Below are positions 17,161-26,018 of a stretch of DNA of 64,000 nucleotides, in pieces. Made by a program: the position numbers and the translations under genes. Location: NCBI RefSeq assembly GCF_026314295.1, contig NZ_CP111108.1:1922001-1986000 (forward strand). Direction: 5' to 3'. Positions within the stretch are counted from its first letter, which is position 1. Each line of letters starts with the position of its first letter. The notes under the pieces were generated by a model. It did no database searches. It was given only the letters and a program-made list of their open reading frames with translations, and had not been told where the DNA came from. The stretch comes from Caproicibacterium sp. BJN0003. GTDB lineage: Bacteria > Bacillota > Clostridia > Oscillospirales > Acutalibacteraceae.

Positions 17161-18021
17161 ATGCCTAAAATAGATCAATATGATCTTAAACGTAGTCCAC
17201 AGATTTCTCTACTCGGTACAGAAGAACAAACCGCAAATTTGCAGTTGACTCTAAGCACCGCCTCCACAGCAGGTGTTTTAACTGGTACTGTGACGTCTGG
17301 TGGCGAACCATTGCCCGGTGCTACTGTTAAGGTGTTTGATACAAATAACATTCCTTTCGCACACACCATAACCGGTCCATTAGGCCAGTATACAATTGCA
17401 AGTGTAGCCGCAGGCTCTTATCGGGTAACTGCTGCAAAGGCTGGTTATCTTACGCCAGATGTTGTTTCTGTATCAATCCTTGCCAATCGGCCGTCTACGT
17501 TAAATATAGCGCTTTCACCTAATCCGGATGCGATTTTAAATACCCTTTTCGGTAAAGTAATTCAATCCGCACCATTGGAGCCGATTGAAAATGCAATCGT
17601 CAATATTTATTCGGTTTCAGAAGATGTAAGGACTCTGGTTTCGACCACCACCACCAACAGTTCCGGCCAATATCTTGCTCCTTACCTTACCAATGGTGAC
17701 TATGTTGCTATTGCCAACAAAGAGGGATACTTTCAAACTGAGAGCGCAATTCAAACTTTGGCAAACTCCGAGATAACTCCTTTAAACCTTTTCCTAATTC
17801 CAAATCCGGAAACAAATACAGGTACAATAAGCGGACTTATCACCAGCCAGACCACACTTCTTCCAATTGCAAATGCCACGGTAGCGCTTTACCAGATTGT
17901 TGGGACTACCGAGACAATTGTTCAGCTTACCAAAACGAACAGCGGTGGAAGATATTTGTTTGGTAACGTGGAGGAAGGCCAATATGTCATAAAATCTTTT
18001 GCTCAAATTAACGTTGTTTAA
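17161..18021 (+). CDS. Triple carboxypeptidase-regulatory-like (Cna-B-like) repeat protein, copy 1
   Basis: A 286-residue protein of three beta-sandwich repeats at about residues 38-120, 126-212 and 217-286. Each starts like LTGTVTSGGEPLPGATVKVF and ends like GQYTIASVAAGSYRVTAAKAGY, the carboxypeptidase D regulatory-like/Cna-B pattern. There is no signal peptide, membrane segment or sorting motif, unlike most such repeat proteins, which are surface exposed. The N-terminal 37 residues are unrelated to the repeats. The gene is followed by a paralogue after 13 bases. Function unknown; structural or spore-associated roles are only guesses. Confidence 0.75.
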   Translation: MPKIDQYDLKRSPQISLLGTEEQTANLQLTLSTASTAGVLTGTVTSGGEPLPGATVKVFDTNNIPFAHTITGPLGQYTIASVAAGSYRVTAAKAGYLTPDVVSVSILANRPSTLNIALSPNPDAILNTLFGKVIQSAPLEPIENAIVNIYSVSEDVRTLVSTTTTNSSGQYLAPYLTNGDYVAIANKEGYFQTESAIQTLANSEITPLNLFLIPNPETNTGTISGLITSQTTLLPIANATVALYQIVGTTETIVQLTKTNSGGRYLFGNVEEGQYVIKSFAQINVV

Positions 18022-18034
18022 AGCAGGTACGATT

Positions 18035-18907
18035 ATGACCATTATTGATGTCTTACAGCTTGAGAGATCTAAAGCTTTCACAGTCGAACCCAGGCAAGAA
18101 GTCTCTGTAGATTTGTCTCTGAAAAAAGTTCCTGCTGTACCTGACACCAAGCTGACAGGGCAAGTAATTGGACATTGTTTACCCATAGCAAGGGCAACCG
18201 TTAAAGTCCTCGACAGAAACAATCACCCAATTCATCACACCATAACAGATTCTCAGGGAAACTTTTCATTTTTAAAAGTGCTGCCGGCAGGGGATTATTA
18301 TGTAATTGCCACTGCTGATCATTATAAAACATCTACAGAGTATCGAATTTCTTTAAAAATTGGCGAAGACCTCTCTATAATCATTGAACTCAAGCCGGAT
18401 TGCCTTTTGAATTTAGGAACAATCTATGGCACAATCAGAGATAATACGGGAAATAAACTATCTGATGCAAAAGTCATTATACAAAGATATAATAACTCCG
18501 GAAAAATCGCAGCAATCACAACATCGAATACCGATGGTGAATATCTCGTATACGGATTAAAACCAGGAAAATACTGGATCTCAGCAATTAAGGATGGATA
18601 TTCCTTTGATAAAAAAGCATCCTTTGATGTAAAGCCTAAAGATATTATCATTATGAATTTATTTCTATACGAGATTATTGCATGCAGAAACGGCACAATC
18701 AGCGGACAAATACTTTACAAAGAGCAACCAGTTTCACACGCTATTGTAGCTCTTTACCGCATAGTTGAAGGCAATCATACCCTGATACAGCTTAAAGAAG
18801 CAAATAGTGACGGTATCTATCTGTTTGCAGACATCACTCCCGGTGAGTATTTGATCAAAAGCAAACATGAAGGGTTAGAAAAAATAAATTCAGTGAACAT
18901 TAATTAA
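18035..18907 (+). CDS. Triple carboxypeptidase-regulatory-like repeat protein, copy 2
   Basis: A 290-residue paralogue of the preceding protein. Its three repeats begin LTGQVIGHCLPIARATVKVL, GTIYGTIRDNTGNKLSDAKV and GTISGQILYKEQPVSHAIVAL and end in the same G.Y.....G.Y.. pattern. The N-terminal lead VEPRQEVSVDLSLKK differs from copy 1. No signal peptide or anchor is visible. The ATG at 18035 has AGCAGG seven bases upstream and follows the copy 1 stop closely, so the two form an operon. A hetero-oligomer is plausible but unproven. Confidence 0.75.
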   Translation: MTIIDVLQLERSKAFTVEPRQEVSVDLSLKKVPAVPDTKLTGQVIGHCLPIARATVKVLDRNNHPIHHTITDSQGNFSFLKVLPAGDYYVIATADHYKTSTEYRISLKIGEDLSIIIELKPDCLLNLGTIYGTIRDNTGNKLSDAKVIIQRYNNSGKIAAITTSNTDGEYLVYGLKPGKYWISAIKDGYSFDKKASFDVKPKDIIIMNLFLYEIIACRNGTISGQILYKEQPVSHAIVALYRIVEGNHTLIQLKEANSDGIYLFADITPGEYLIKSKHEGLEKINSVNIN

Positions 18908-19049
18908 CAGTATTAGTAGGAAAGTCCATGCACAAACAAACATTATTTTTGGCTATCCCGTAATCATGGAATGTTCTTTAATAGAGCCCATTTTTTAACT
19001 TTTCACTGCCCATAATTCCTTGATACTACTCGATTTTTTGAATAATGCC

Positions 19050-19127
19050 ATAAGAACACTCATACCATTGCAGAGTCGCCAAACTTGACGACTCTGTTTC
19101 CTTTTTCTCGCTTTTTGATTTATTCCC
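19050..19127 (+). repeat. Diverged terminator repeat, family 2 copy A
   Basis: About 78 bases aligning with 57982-58057. Core hairpin CAGAGTCG (19071-19078) with CGACTCTG (19089-19096), followed by TTTCCTTTTTCTC. Base pairs differ between the two copies in a compensating way. It terminates the repeat-protein operon here. Confidence 0.6.
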
Positions 19128-19152
19128 TAAATATGATGTAGGTGCTTCATTT

Positions 19153-19320
19153 CTAGCTCAAATTGATGATCAAAAGCCTTTCATCTCTGGATTTACAATA
19201 GTCAGCATAAGCTGCTTTTTTCTTTGCTAAAAGTGCCATGCATTCAGCCTGTAAGCTCTTGATGATGAAAAGTTTATGCGTTATCTTTGCTGATGTAAAT
19301 TTCATTGGTAACATCGATAA
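19153..19320 (-). pseudogene. C-terminal relic of a relaxase/mobilisation protein
   Basis: Read on the minus strand the DNA encodes LQAECMALLAKKKAAYADYC and KSRDERLLIINLS before TAG at 19153-19155. The pattern ALLAEKKAAYAEYRxARDE is typical of the C-terminal helix of relaxases of integrative elements. No upstream body of the gene remains. It is therefore a scar of a lost mobile element. The short length keeps this tentative. Confidence 0.4.
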
Positions 19321-19398
19321 ATATATTTCCCTGCACTACAGGTAAAAATGATACAAATTAATTTGTTGACCTATAAAATTCACTATATGCTTATCATG

Positions 19399-19761
19399 CT
19401 ATTTTGTTAGAAGATAGCTAAACCTCGCCACGATTGATTTTATTACAATTGCAACTGCTAAAATGATTAAGGCTGTTGTCGGTTCCTCAATGATTGGCAG
19501 TTTCCATTTGAATACTTGCGTTAAAAATGTAAGCATCGCAACAGTTCCAAATATATATCCAAGTATGCTCAATGGGCTGGCTGGAGCGACAGATATGAAT
19601 TTTCCAACACTCATAGTGCACATCAACATTCCAACAATGCCCAAAATAATGACAGCCGATCTTGGACCTTGTAACCCGAAAAGTTTATATCGAGACAGTC
19701 CAAATATCGTAATTATCCCTGTAATTATGATCTCGAAAATCAGCAAAGATATATTTTTCAT
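19399..19761 (-). CDS. Small four-helix membrane protein of unknown function
   Basis: A 120-residue protein with four hydrophobic segments: IFEIIITGIITIFGL, AVIILGIVGMLMCTM, LSILGYIFGTVAMLTFL and ALIILAVAIVIKSIV. No family is recognised. It is encoded 42 bases downstream of a TetR-type regulator on the same strand and is probably its target, as with many small transporter-like or permease-like proteins. GGAAC precedes the ATG. Substrate cannot be stated. Confidence 0.6.
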   Translation of the reverse strand: MKNISLLIFEIIITGIITIFGLSRYKLFGLQGPRSAVIILGIVGMLMCTMSVGKFISVAPASPLSILGYIFGTVAMLTFLTQVFKWKLPIIEEPTTALIILAVAIVIKSIVARFSYLLTK

Positions 19762-19803
19762 ATTCGTTCCTTTCTGTTCAACCGAAACATATGTACAATG
19801 GAA

Positions 19804-20382
19804 CTATCCATTATCCTTTCCGCTGTCCGGCAAAAAGAGTTCCAGTTCCCAGTCAATAAGCTCGATAGCCGTACCTTCTTTTGTCAAGTCAATTCCGGTA
19901 TATCGCATAAATGCATCCGTTCGATAAAAAACCAGTTGTAAAAACGAGATCATCTCATAAGCAATCATTCGGCATTCTGTCTCGCTTCTTCTTGTACCAA
20001 AGTGATCTCTAATTTCCGGAAGTATAAGCTGTGGCAAAGTGATTTCATCTTCCAAAAGCAGATGTGGGACATATAACTTTGTGTAGCGCTGGTATTTAAC
20101 AACAATATGACAAATTTCTATGAAGATATGCCTCAACCGCTCTTTCGGGGATTCCGATGGATTTCCAGAGGTCTGAAAGATACCAGCTGAAACATCCAAA
20201 ATTCTAGATACAGCTTGAGAAGTAAGAGCCTCTTTTGAACCATAATAATAGTTGATCATGGCAAGGTTTACTCCTGCCCGGCTAGCTATCTGACGTGATG
20301 TAACTTTTTCTGGTTGTTCAGCTTCTTCCAGTAGTCCTATTGTTGCTTTTAGTAAAGCAGCCTTTTGATTTTCATCTTTCAT
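19804..20382 (-). CDS. TetR-family transcriptional regulator
   Basis: A 192-residue regulator with the N-terminal helix-turn-helix VTSRQIASRAGVNLAMINYYYGSKEALTS at about residues 24-52. The ligand domain is helical and has no recognised specificity. It is followed on the same strand by a small membrane protein and preceded by a dyad at 20398-20422, so autoregulation is likely. Start at the ATG 20382 follows GGAGAAATGAA-type sequence. Confidence 0.88.
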   Translation of the reverse strand: MKDENQKAALLKATIGLLEEAEQPEKVTSRQIASRAGVNLAMINYYYGSKEALTSQAVSRILDVSAGIFQTSGNPSESPKERLRHIFIEICHIVVKYQRYTKLYVPHLLLEDEITLPQLILPEIRDHFGTRRSETECRMIAYEMISFLQLVFYRTDAFMRYTGIDLTKEGTAIELIDWELELFLPDSGKDNG

Positions 20383-20397
20383 TTCATTTCTCCAAAG

Positions 20398-20422
20398 TTA
20401 AACGTGTTTAATACATGTTTAA
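20398..20422. promoter_or_regulatory. Probable TetR operator
   Basis: A 25-base imperfect palindrome with arms TTAAACGTGT and ACATGTTTAA (one mismatch). It lies 16 bases upstream of the TetR start codon, an expected autoregulatory position. Confidence 0.65.
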
Positions 20423-20908
20423 TTATATACAGTTCAAATAGAATTGTCAAGAAAATTTTACTATATGCCATAGATCTGTTCCTATCTAAAATAGCATTAA
20501 TCATCTATTAGCTGTTATTCTATTTTCTTAGCTTTATTGCTTTCTTATGTGCCCTACTCATTTGCACCAGGGTTATCCTCGACTCCGTACCCCCTCCCCA
20601 CTTATAGCAAAGGTCTCGCCGCGGGCAATTACAAGGATCTGGAAAACATCGATTGCGGAATCAAGGGTAAACGTGATATAAAATGTTCTCTGGTAAACCA
20701 ATAGCGGTTGATGCTATCGCTCCGAAAACAGTTTTCTGAGGCTCCAATTTCGGCGAAAGGCCAACTGGAATGAACACACCTTTTGCCATGATTTCAACAC
20801 GCAAAGCTGTTTTTTACATCAGCATATTATTGTAACAAAAAAGCCAAGACCTGCAAACCACGACCCCGTCGTTACTATAATGTTCGGCTGTAATTATCAT
20901 GCCTTTAA
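20423..20908. other. Intergenic stretch, no gene recognised
   Basis: About 485 bases between the TetR operator and the TipAS-type regulator. A 42-codon minus-strand frame at 20661-20789 (MAKGVFIPVGLSPKLEPQK and on) has no ribosome site and no recognised family. Local base composition is less AT-rich than the flanks near 20570-20760, so this may be degraded coding DNA. Nothing else is supported. Confidence 0.3.
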
Positions 20909-21775
20909 TCAAAGCTTCAAATCATTCCAATATACCTTTAATGCTTTTCCAATAAAATTTGAAGCTCCCTTCCCATACATCTTATCGTTTGCTTCGATGA
21001 GTGCATTGTCCAATAAAAAGCCTTCCGTTAATAAATGCCAATCGTTATTCTTCAATCCATTTGTCTCTTCTTTCACTAAATCTACCCATTCCCCCACAAT
21101 ACATTGAATTTCATTTGAAGACACATCTTTTCTCAAATCTAATGTGAGTTTTTTCATTAACTCCGCCGTCTTTGCTATATAATCTCCGCTTATTAAATGA
21201 TTCAAATTTTGAGCTTTTTTCGGTAACTCATTCAGATACTTTTTCATAGCTGCCGTATAATTATCGATGCTTCCGTAAAATTGAATAGCAGCTTTTGCCG
21301 CTCTTTCTTCATTTTCCTTGATCTTGTCTACTGTCTGATCAAACTTGTCCACGCTGCCCCATATTTTTACAATATCCTTCTCATGATTGTTTCTGAATCC
21401 TTTTAGCAAGCCAAAGTACTCACTCATGTCGAATTCTTTGAAGCTTATACTTTTTTCTCCTTTTATGAGCTTATTCAGCAAAGCCAAAAGGTCATTTAAT
21501 CTGTCACGTTTTGCTTCGAGCAGCTTTTGCTGCCGAATAAAGGCATCATTTTTATCATATTGTGGGTCTTGCATGATTGCTTTGATGTCTTTTAATGGAA
21601 AGTGGAGTTCTCTAAAAAGCAATATTTGCTGCAAGATTTCTAAAGCAGCAGCATCGTATAATCTGTAGCCTGATACGGTTACTTTAGTCGGCTTAAACAA
21701 TCCGATTTCATCGTAATATTGCAAAGTCCTTACACTAATTCCAGTCAGTTGCGATACTTGCTTTACAGTCTTCAT
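20909..21775 (-). CDS. MerR-family regulator with TipAS antibiotic-recognition domain
   Basis: A 288-residue protein. Residues 1-70 are a MerR winged helix (VKQVSQLTGISVRTLQYYDE, GLFKPTKVTVSGYRLY). A coiled-coil linker follows, and residues about 150-285 form the TipAS fold (KIKENEERAAKAAIQFYGS, ending FLLDNALIEANDKMYGKGAS). TipA-type regulators activate transporter genes on binding peptide antibiotics. Directly downstream in the opposite sense of the gene order lies a deleted ABC exporter, a plausible former target. GGAGGAG precedes the ATG. Confidence 0.9.
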   Translation of the reverse strand: MKTVKQVSQLTGISVRTLQYYDEIGLFKPTKVTVSGYRLYDAAALEILQQILLFRELHFPLKDIKAIMQDPQYDKNDAFIRQQKLLEAKRDRLNDLLALLNKLIKGEKSISFKEFDMSEYFGLLKGFRNNHEKDIVKIWGSVDKFDQTVDKIKENEERAAKAAIQFYGSIDNYTAAMKKYLNELPKKAQNLNHLISGDYIAKTAELMKKLTLDLRKDVSSNEIQCIVGEWVDLVKEETNGLKNNDWHLLTEGFLLDNALIEANDKMYGKGASNFIGKALKVYWNDLKL

Positions 21776-21845
21776 GCTCTCCTCCTAAATATATAATTTT
21801 TCTTATTTTCTAAAGATTTTGGCACAGATATAATGTATTCTATTG

Positions 21846-22410
21846 TTATTTAATCTTAATAACTTTATTTAAAAAATTCATTTTATTCGTTTGGTGGGGA
21901 ATCACGATTGATACACCATCATATTTTTTATCCTTTAAAATTTGAATGATCAGATTACAAGTTTCAATATCTACATTCGCAATGGGTTCATCCAGAATGA
22001 TGATATCTTTATCATCCAACAACGCACGGATAAAAGCAATAATCTGTGACTGACCTCCTGATACACCGGAGGTGTTTTGACTGATTTCGGTATCAAGTCC
22101 CTTTGCCATTCGATCAATGTATTCACGTAAACCAAGGCTGTCAATTAGGCTTTGCACATCCTGCCGAGTCTTATTCTCATGGCCATACAAAATATTACTA
22201 AGAACAGTCCCACGAAACAAAAAATAGATAGAGATCACAATAGCTTTTGTTGCCAATCAAAACTTTGTCAAGTAAATTTTCTGTGAGGTATGGAATCGGA
22301 GTTGAAATTAAAGAGCTAACTGTAATTCCCAAAATTCCAATCAACAAAATAAATCGGTATTTTTTAAAAAACAGCTTAAGCTTTAATATGCTTTTCCATC
22401 TTCCCGTCAT
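21846..22410 (-). pseudogene. ABC exporter with a large internal deletion
   Basis: The 5' part (start 22410) reads ILKLKLFFKKYRFILLIGIL and LTENLLDKVLIGNK, the first membrane segment of a fused ABC exporter. Around 22200-22256 it changes frame and jumps to the ATPase end: ILYGHENKTRQDV, the signature SGVSGGQSQIIAFIRALL, Walker B DIIILDEPIANVD and a degenerate H-loop IPHQTNK. The Walker A and most membrane helices are missing. About 190 of an expected 550-600 residues remain. It sits next to the TipAS regulator. Confidence 0.8.
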
Positions 22411-22595
22411 AATCAGTCCTTTTCATGGATTTTCTCCTTATTAGAATACACTATCACGCAACGTGAGTGTCAACCCCTTTTTCAAATTTCATGGAACGCC
22501 TTTAAAACATGGCGAAGTTATTCAACTTTAGCCCACAAGTCTTCGGCATTCCTGACTTTTTTAAATAAATGACTAAGAAAGACCTTGCACCATAA

Positions 22596-22640
22596 AAAAT
22601 CCATGTGGCAAGATTTAAACCTGCTACACGGATTTTCTTT
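22596..22640. terminator. Probable bidirectional terminator
   Basis: AAAATCCATGTGGCA pairs with TGCTACACGGATTTT (one mismatch, one G-U), loop of 11 bases, with A-run upstream and TTTTCTTTG downstream. Between here and 22945 no gene is recognised. Confidence 0.55.
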
Positions 22641-22945
22641 GTTAAATGATTTAATCTTTTAAAATCAGAACGTGAAATAGTAAATAAATTTATTTTAGTT
22701 ACTTTTAAATTATAAGGATAAAAGCATAGTACTCGTGCTTAGTTCCGTTGTTTCTGTTATCAATCCGGAAATCAATCTGATCGGTGTTGTAGTCTGATGC
22801 AACAGGGGCCAAAAATTACAACGTAAATTTCACCACACCTTCGCCGATGATACTCATAAGAAGGCCAATTGCTATTGATAGGATAATGGAACATAGAATC
22901 TAAGGCAAGGACTCAGAATTACAAGATAATTAGTCATGAATATAC

Positions 22946-23150
22946 GATTCATTTATAGCTCGAATTACCCGCACCATCTAGTCCACGAAATTAAAATGTT
23001 TCGTGGCTCTTTTTGTGTCATCTAAATGTGAACTGGAAAATAAAAAAAGTACAACCGTAGAGGAAAGGCTCTGCAGTTTCACTTTCTTACTTAAGTATTG
23101 ACATCATTTTTCTATGGAACTATATTTAAACTATAAATGTTAAAACGCTT
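22946..23150 (+). repeat. Diverged intergenic cassette, copy 2: two hairpins followed by a sigma-A-like promoter
   Basis: Aligns with 3256-3462 throughout. Hairpin 1 is CCACGAAA/TTTCGTGG (22983-23004) followed by CTCTTTTTGTG. Hairpin 2 at about 23047-23085 is weaker but keeps position (GTAGAG/CTCTGC core). The promoter is TTGACA at 23098-23103, a 17-base spacer and TATATT at 23121-23126, identical hexamers and spacing to copy 1. It is followed by only a remnant frame at 23167. Confidence 0.65.
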
Positions 23151-23166
23151 ATTTTAGGAAAGAAAA

Positions 23167-23298
23167 TTAATATCAAATTTAAAAGACACTCATGGTCCTG
23201 TTATTAAACTTGAGCCTACAAAAGGAAAAAATCGTCCAAAAGATAAAGATAAACCATGGAGAAAGGAGCACAGCGATACGGAAACTTCTTGTAAGTAA
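23167..23298 (+). other. Protein-like frame without start codon, downstream of the duplicated promoter
   Basis: The frame reads LKDTHGPVIKLEPTKGKNRP then KDKDKPWRKEHSDTETSCK and a TAA at 23296. It is lysine rich and hydrophilic. The only in-frame codons before it are non-standard, and a TAG lies at the upstream edge. It could be a truncated gene or chance. No family recognised. The rest of the gap to 23442 holds nothing else. Confidence 0.25.
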
Positions 23299-23442
23299 GC
23301 CAAAAAATCAGAATCACTTTCTATGTACAGTCTCAAGGTATTCTCACCTTGTATAATGGCATAAATACAAGTAAAGAGTCCCGTGACTGTAATACTTTAT
23401 TGTCAAATAACAACATTTTAAATAATATGGAGGCCAGATGCA

Positions 23443-24606
23443 ATGAACAATTTTGATTACCATATTCCAACCGACGTGTATTTTGGAAAAGGCCAAATCA
23501 ACAAGCTTGGACAGAGGATGTCCTCTATTGCAAAGAAAGTACTTCTCGTCTATGGCGGTGGAAGTATCAAAAAAATAGGCCTGTATAATCAGATCATGGA
23601 ACAGCTGAAACAAGCAGGAATCACGGTATTTGAACTTGCCGGTGTTGAACCTAATCCACGGATCCAGACCGTAAAAAAAGGAGTTGCAATCTGCAAACAG
23701 GAAGGCATTGAAGGCATTCTTGCGGCTGGCGGCGGCAGTACAATAGACTGTGCCAAAGTTGTTTCGGCAGGCGCCTGCTATGATGGGGACCCATGGGATC
23801 TCGTCCTAGACAGCAATAAAATCAAAAAAGTGCTTCCTATTGCCGCCATACTTACTCTAGCGGCCACTGGTTCCGAAATGGACGGTTTTGCAGTTATCTC
23901 GGATATGGATAAAAACGAAAAATGGGGTACCGGAAATGAATTAACGAAGCCGGTATTTTCAATTATGGACCCGCAGTACACGTTCAGCGTTTCCAAATAT
24001 CAAACTGCTGCAGGATCTTCCGATATCATGAGTCATACTTTCGAAAACTATTTTAATAACACAAAAGGAGCTTTTCTCCAAGCACGCATCGCAGAAGGTA
24101 TTCTTAAGACTGTCATAAAATATGCACCGATTGCAGTCGAACATCCTGATGACTATGAAGCTCGCGCAAATCTCATGTGGGCGTCCAGTTTGGCAATTAA
24201 CGGTCTGATCAGTTATGGAGAAGGCACAGCATGGACTGTACATCCTATGGAGCATGAACTGAGCGCATTCTATGATATAACTCATGGTGCAGGGCTTGCC
24301 CTTTTGACTCCGTATTGGATGGAATATATTCTCAGTGAGAAAACTGTCGGCAAGTTTGCGGAATATGGTGTAAATGTGTGGGGGATTGATTCATCCAAAG
24401 AACCAATGGCTATCGCAAAGGAAGCTATCGCGAAAACCAGAGAGTTCTTTAACATGATTGGAATGCCTAGCCACCTCAAAGAACTTGGCATTGATCAGAC
24501 TCACTTTGACATCATGTCTGAAAAGGCTGCCAATGGTGGACTTGCATATGGATTTGTGCCGCTTTCCAAAAAAGACGTTAAAAAAATATACACCATGGCT
24601 TTATAA
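23443..24606 (+). CDS. Iron-containing alcohol dehydrogenase (butanol dehydrogenase-like)
   Basis: A 387-residue group III alcohol dehydrogenase. The NAD(P)-binding region shows VYFGKGQINKLG, LLVYGGGSIKK and AAGGGSTIDCAK. Metal ligands are in AGSSDIMSHTFENYF (Asp and His) and in HPMEHELSAFYDITHGAGLA (two His). This matches the BDH/YugJ/YqhD group, which reduces aldehydes to alcohols with NAD(P)H during fermentation. GGAGG precedes the ATG and a strong terminator follows, so it is a single-gene unit. Confidence 0.93.
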   Translation: MNNFDYHIPTDVYFGKGQINKLGQRMSSIAKKVLLVYGGGSIKKIGLYNQIMEQLKQAGITVFELAGVEPNPRIQTVKKGVAICKQEGIEGILAAGGGSTIDCAKVVSAGACYDGDPWDLVLDSNKIKKVLPIAAILTLAATGSEMDGFAVISDMDKNEKWGTGNELTKPVFSIMDPQYTFSVSKYQTAAGSSDIMSHTFENYFNNTKGAFLQARIAEGILKTVIKYAPIAVEHPDDYEARANLMWASSLAINGLISYGEGTAWTVHPMEHELSAFYDITHGAGLALLTPYWMEYILSEKTVGKFAEYGVNVWGIDSSKEPMAIAKEAIAKTREFFNMIGMPSHLKELGIDQTHFDIMSEKAANGGLAYGFVPLSKKDVKKIYTMAL

Positions 24607-24612
24607 GAATCA

Positions 24613-24656
24613 AAAAAATCTCCAGCCATTCTAAAGGACGGCTGGAGATTTTTTTA
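24613..24656 (+). terminator. Rho-independent terminator after the alcohol dehydrogenase
   Basis: Perfect 15-base stem AAAAAATCTCCAGCC with GGCTGGAGATTTTTT, 12-base loop, T-run as part of the stem and beyond. Confidence 0.9.
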
Positions 24657-24788
24657 TTGTTAATAACATTCAATTGTTGTTATGTTAAATGGTACAAATC
24701 GCGATAAAGTTTCGTACAAAGTGTTTCATTTTATGGAAGTTAAGAGTATTATTAACGCAATAAAGAACTGTTTTACAAGGAGAAAGTT

Positions 24789-25421
24789 ATGCTAAAATAT
24801 GAAGAAAAGCTTCATTTTGATAAATACTATAATAAATTGCAATCATCCAGCGTACTTCACAAAGTCATAAGTTTAGTTTGCGATGTTGCAGGATATATTG
24901 TACTTTATTATTTTATCAAATATATTTTCATCTCTTTACCAGATTTTCGTCCATGGAACAACTTTATGCCCTGGTTTTCTTTGGGCGGAGTATTATTTTC
25001 AAAAATTGATTTGATCTATTTTACATACGGACTGATTCTTATCTGTTATGGCACCATGAAGCTTTCAAAAATAACGATGGAGAATCATAGCGTAAGAAAC
25101 GAAAAAAGTAATACCCCAGAAAGACTACTGGTAACCGGATATTATGCAAAAGTTCGTCATCCGATGTATGGGACTTTCATAATACTGCAAGCTGGTTTTA
25201 TGCTTTCTCTGCGCTCTTTAGGCGGAATAATCATTGCATGCATTATTTTTGCCTTTCAATATGTGAATGCGGCTGTCGAAGAAAAGAGACTGCTCCTTCC
25301 CACTTTTGGTGAAGAATATAAAACTTATGTTCAGAATGTTGGGCGTATGCTTTTAACAAGGTTTGAAGTTGTAGCTCTTTCTTTAATTATGTTACTTAGT
25401 GCTGTTGGCTTCCTATTTTGA
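24789..25421 (+). CDS. Isoprenylcysteine carboxyl methyltransferase / phospholipid methyltransferase-like membrane protein
   Basis: A 210-residue membrane protein with about five hydrophobic segments. The ICMT/PEMT motif block is TGYYAKVRHPMYGTFI (about residues 117-132), followed by the C-terminal EEKRLLLPTFGEEYKTYVQN, both used for S-adenosylmethionine binding in this family. Bacterial members methylate lipids or unknown small molecules. An additional C-terminal hydrophobic segment follows the motif. GGAG precedes the ATG. Substrate not inferable. Confidence 0.75.
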   Translation: MLKYEEKLHFDKYYNKLQSSSVLHKVISLVCDVAGYIVLYYFIKYIFISLPDFRPWNNFMPWFSLGGVLFSKIDLIYFTYGLILICYGTMKLSKITMENHSVRNEKSNTPERLLVTGYYAKVRHPMYGTFIILQAGFMLSLRSLGGIIIACIIFAFQYVNAAVEEKRLLLPTFGEEYKTYVQNVGRMLLTRFEVVALSLIMLLSAVGFLF

Positions 25422-25513
25422 GCAAAGGAAGCAATTTGGATGACATTTTGAACACTTTGGCTAACAATATACAGTCAACAAATCGTTTGAAATATTTTAG
25501 GTGGTGAAAATAT

Positions 25514-25948
25514 ATGTATGAACGATTATTAGATAAAAATGTTTCCCCTTCTGAAGATTTTATCAAAAAGTATCTTGGAACAGAAAGCTATCATAATTTA
25601 CTGGAACTTGAAAAATATCTTAATGCCCATTATGATTTAAAAAAAGAAATAAAATTTCCTTTTGGCAATAGCTATGGTTGGGGCTACAAATATAGTCACA
25701 AATCGAGCCATTTATGTTATGCTTTTTTTGAATCGGGAGCATTTACAATAACATTGCAACTTGGTGATTCCTGCGTCGCGGCTGTAAACAAGATACTGCC
25801 TGATTTATCAGCAAAGGCAAATGAGTTATGGAAAAATCGCTATCATTGCGGTAAACAGGGTGGCTGGATTCATTACAGAGTTATTAGTCCCGATGAACTA
25901 AGCGATATTTTTTCCTTGATTGCGGCAAAGAAGAAAGCAGCCAAGTAA
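25514..25948 (+). CDS. DUF3788-family protein
   Basis: A 144-residue soluble protein matching the DUF3788 pattern: MYERLLDKNVSPSEDFIKKY at the start, FPFGNSYGWGYKY in the middle, and GGWIHYRVISPDELSDI near the end. The function of the family is not established. GTGGTGA precedes the ATG. It sits in a run of small plus-strand genes (methyltransferase-like, this, DsrE-like, hydrolase) that need not be one operon because gaps exceed 60 bases. Confidence 0.8.
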   Translation: MYERLLDKNVSPSEDFIKKYLGTESYHNLLELEKYLNAHYDLKKEIKFPFGNSYGWGYKYSHKSSHLCYAFFESGAFTITLQLGDSCVAAVNKILPDLSAKANELWKNRYHCGKQGGWIHYRVISPDELSDIFSLIAAKKKAAK

Positions 25949-26018
25949 TTATCAAAATTTCAATACACATAGCAAAAAAGAAACGGCTGATCATTAATTT
26001 TATAAGGTAGTGGGTATT

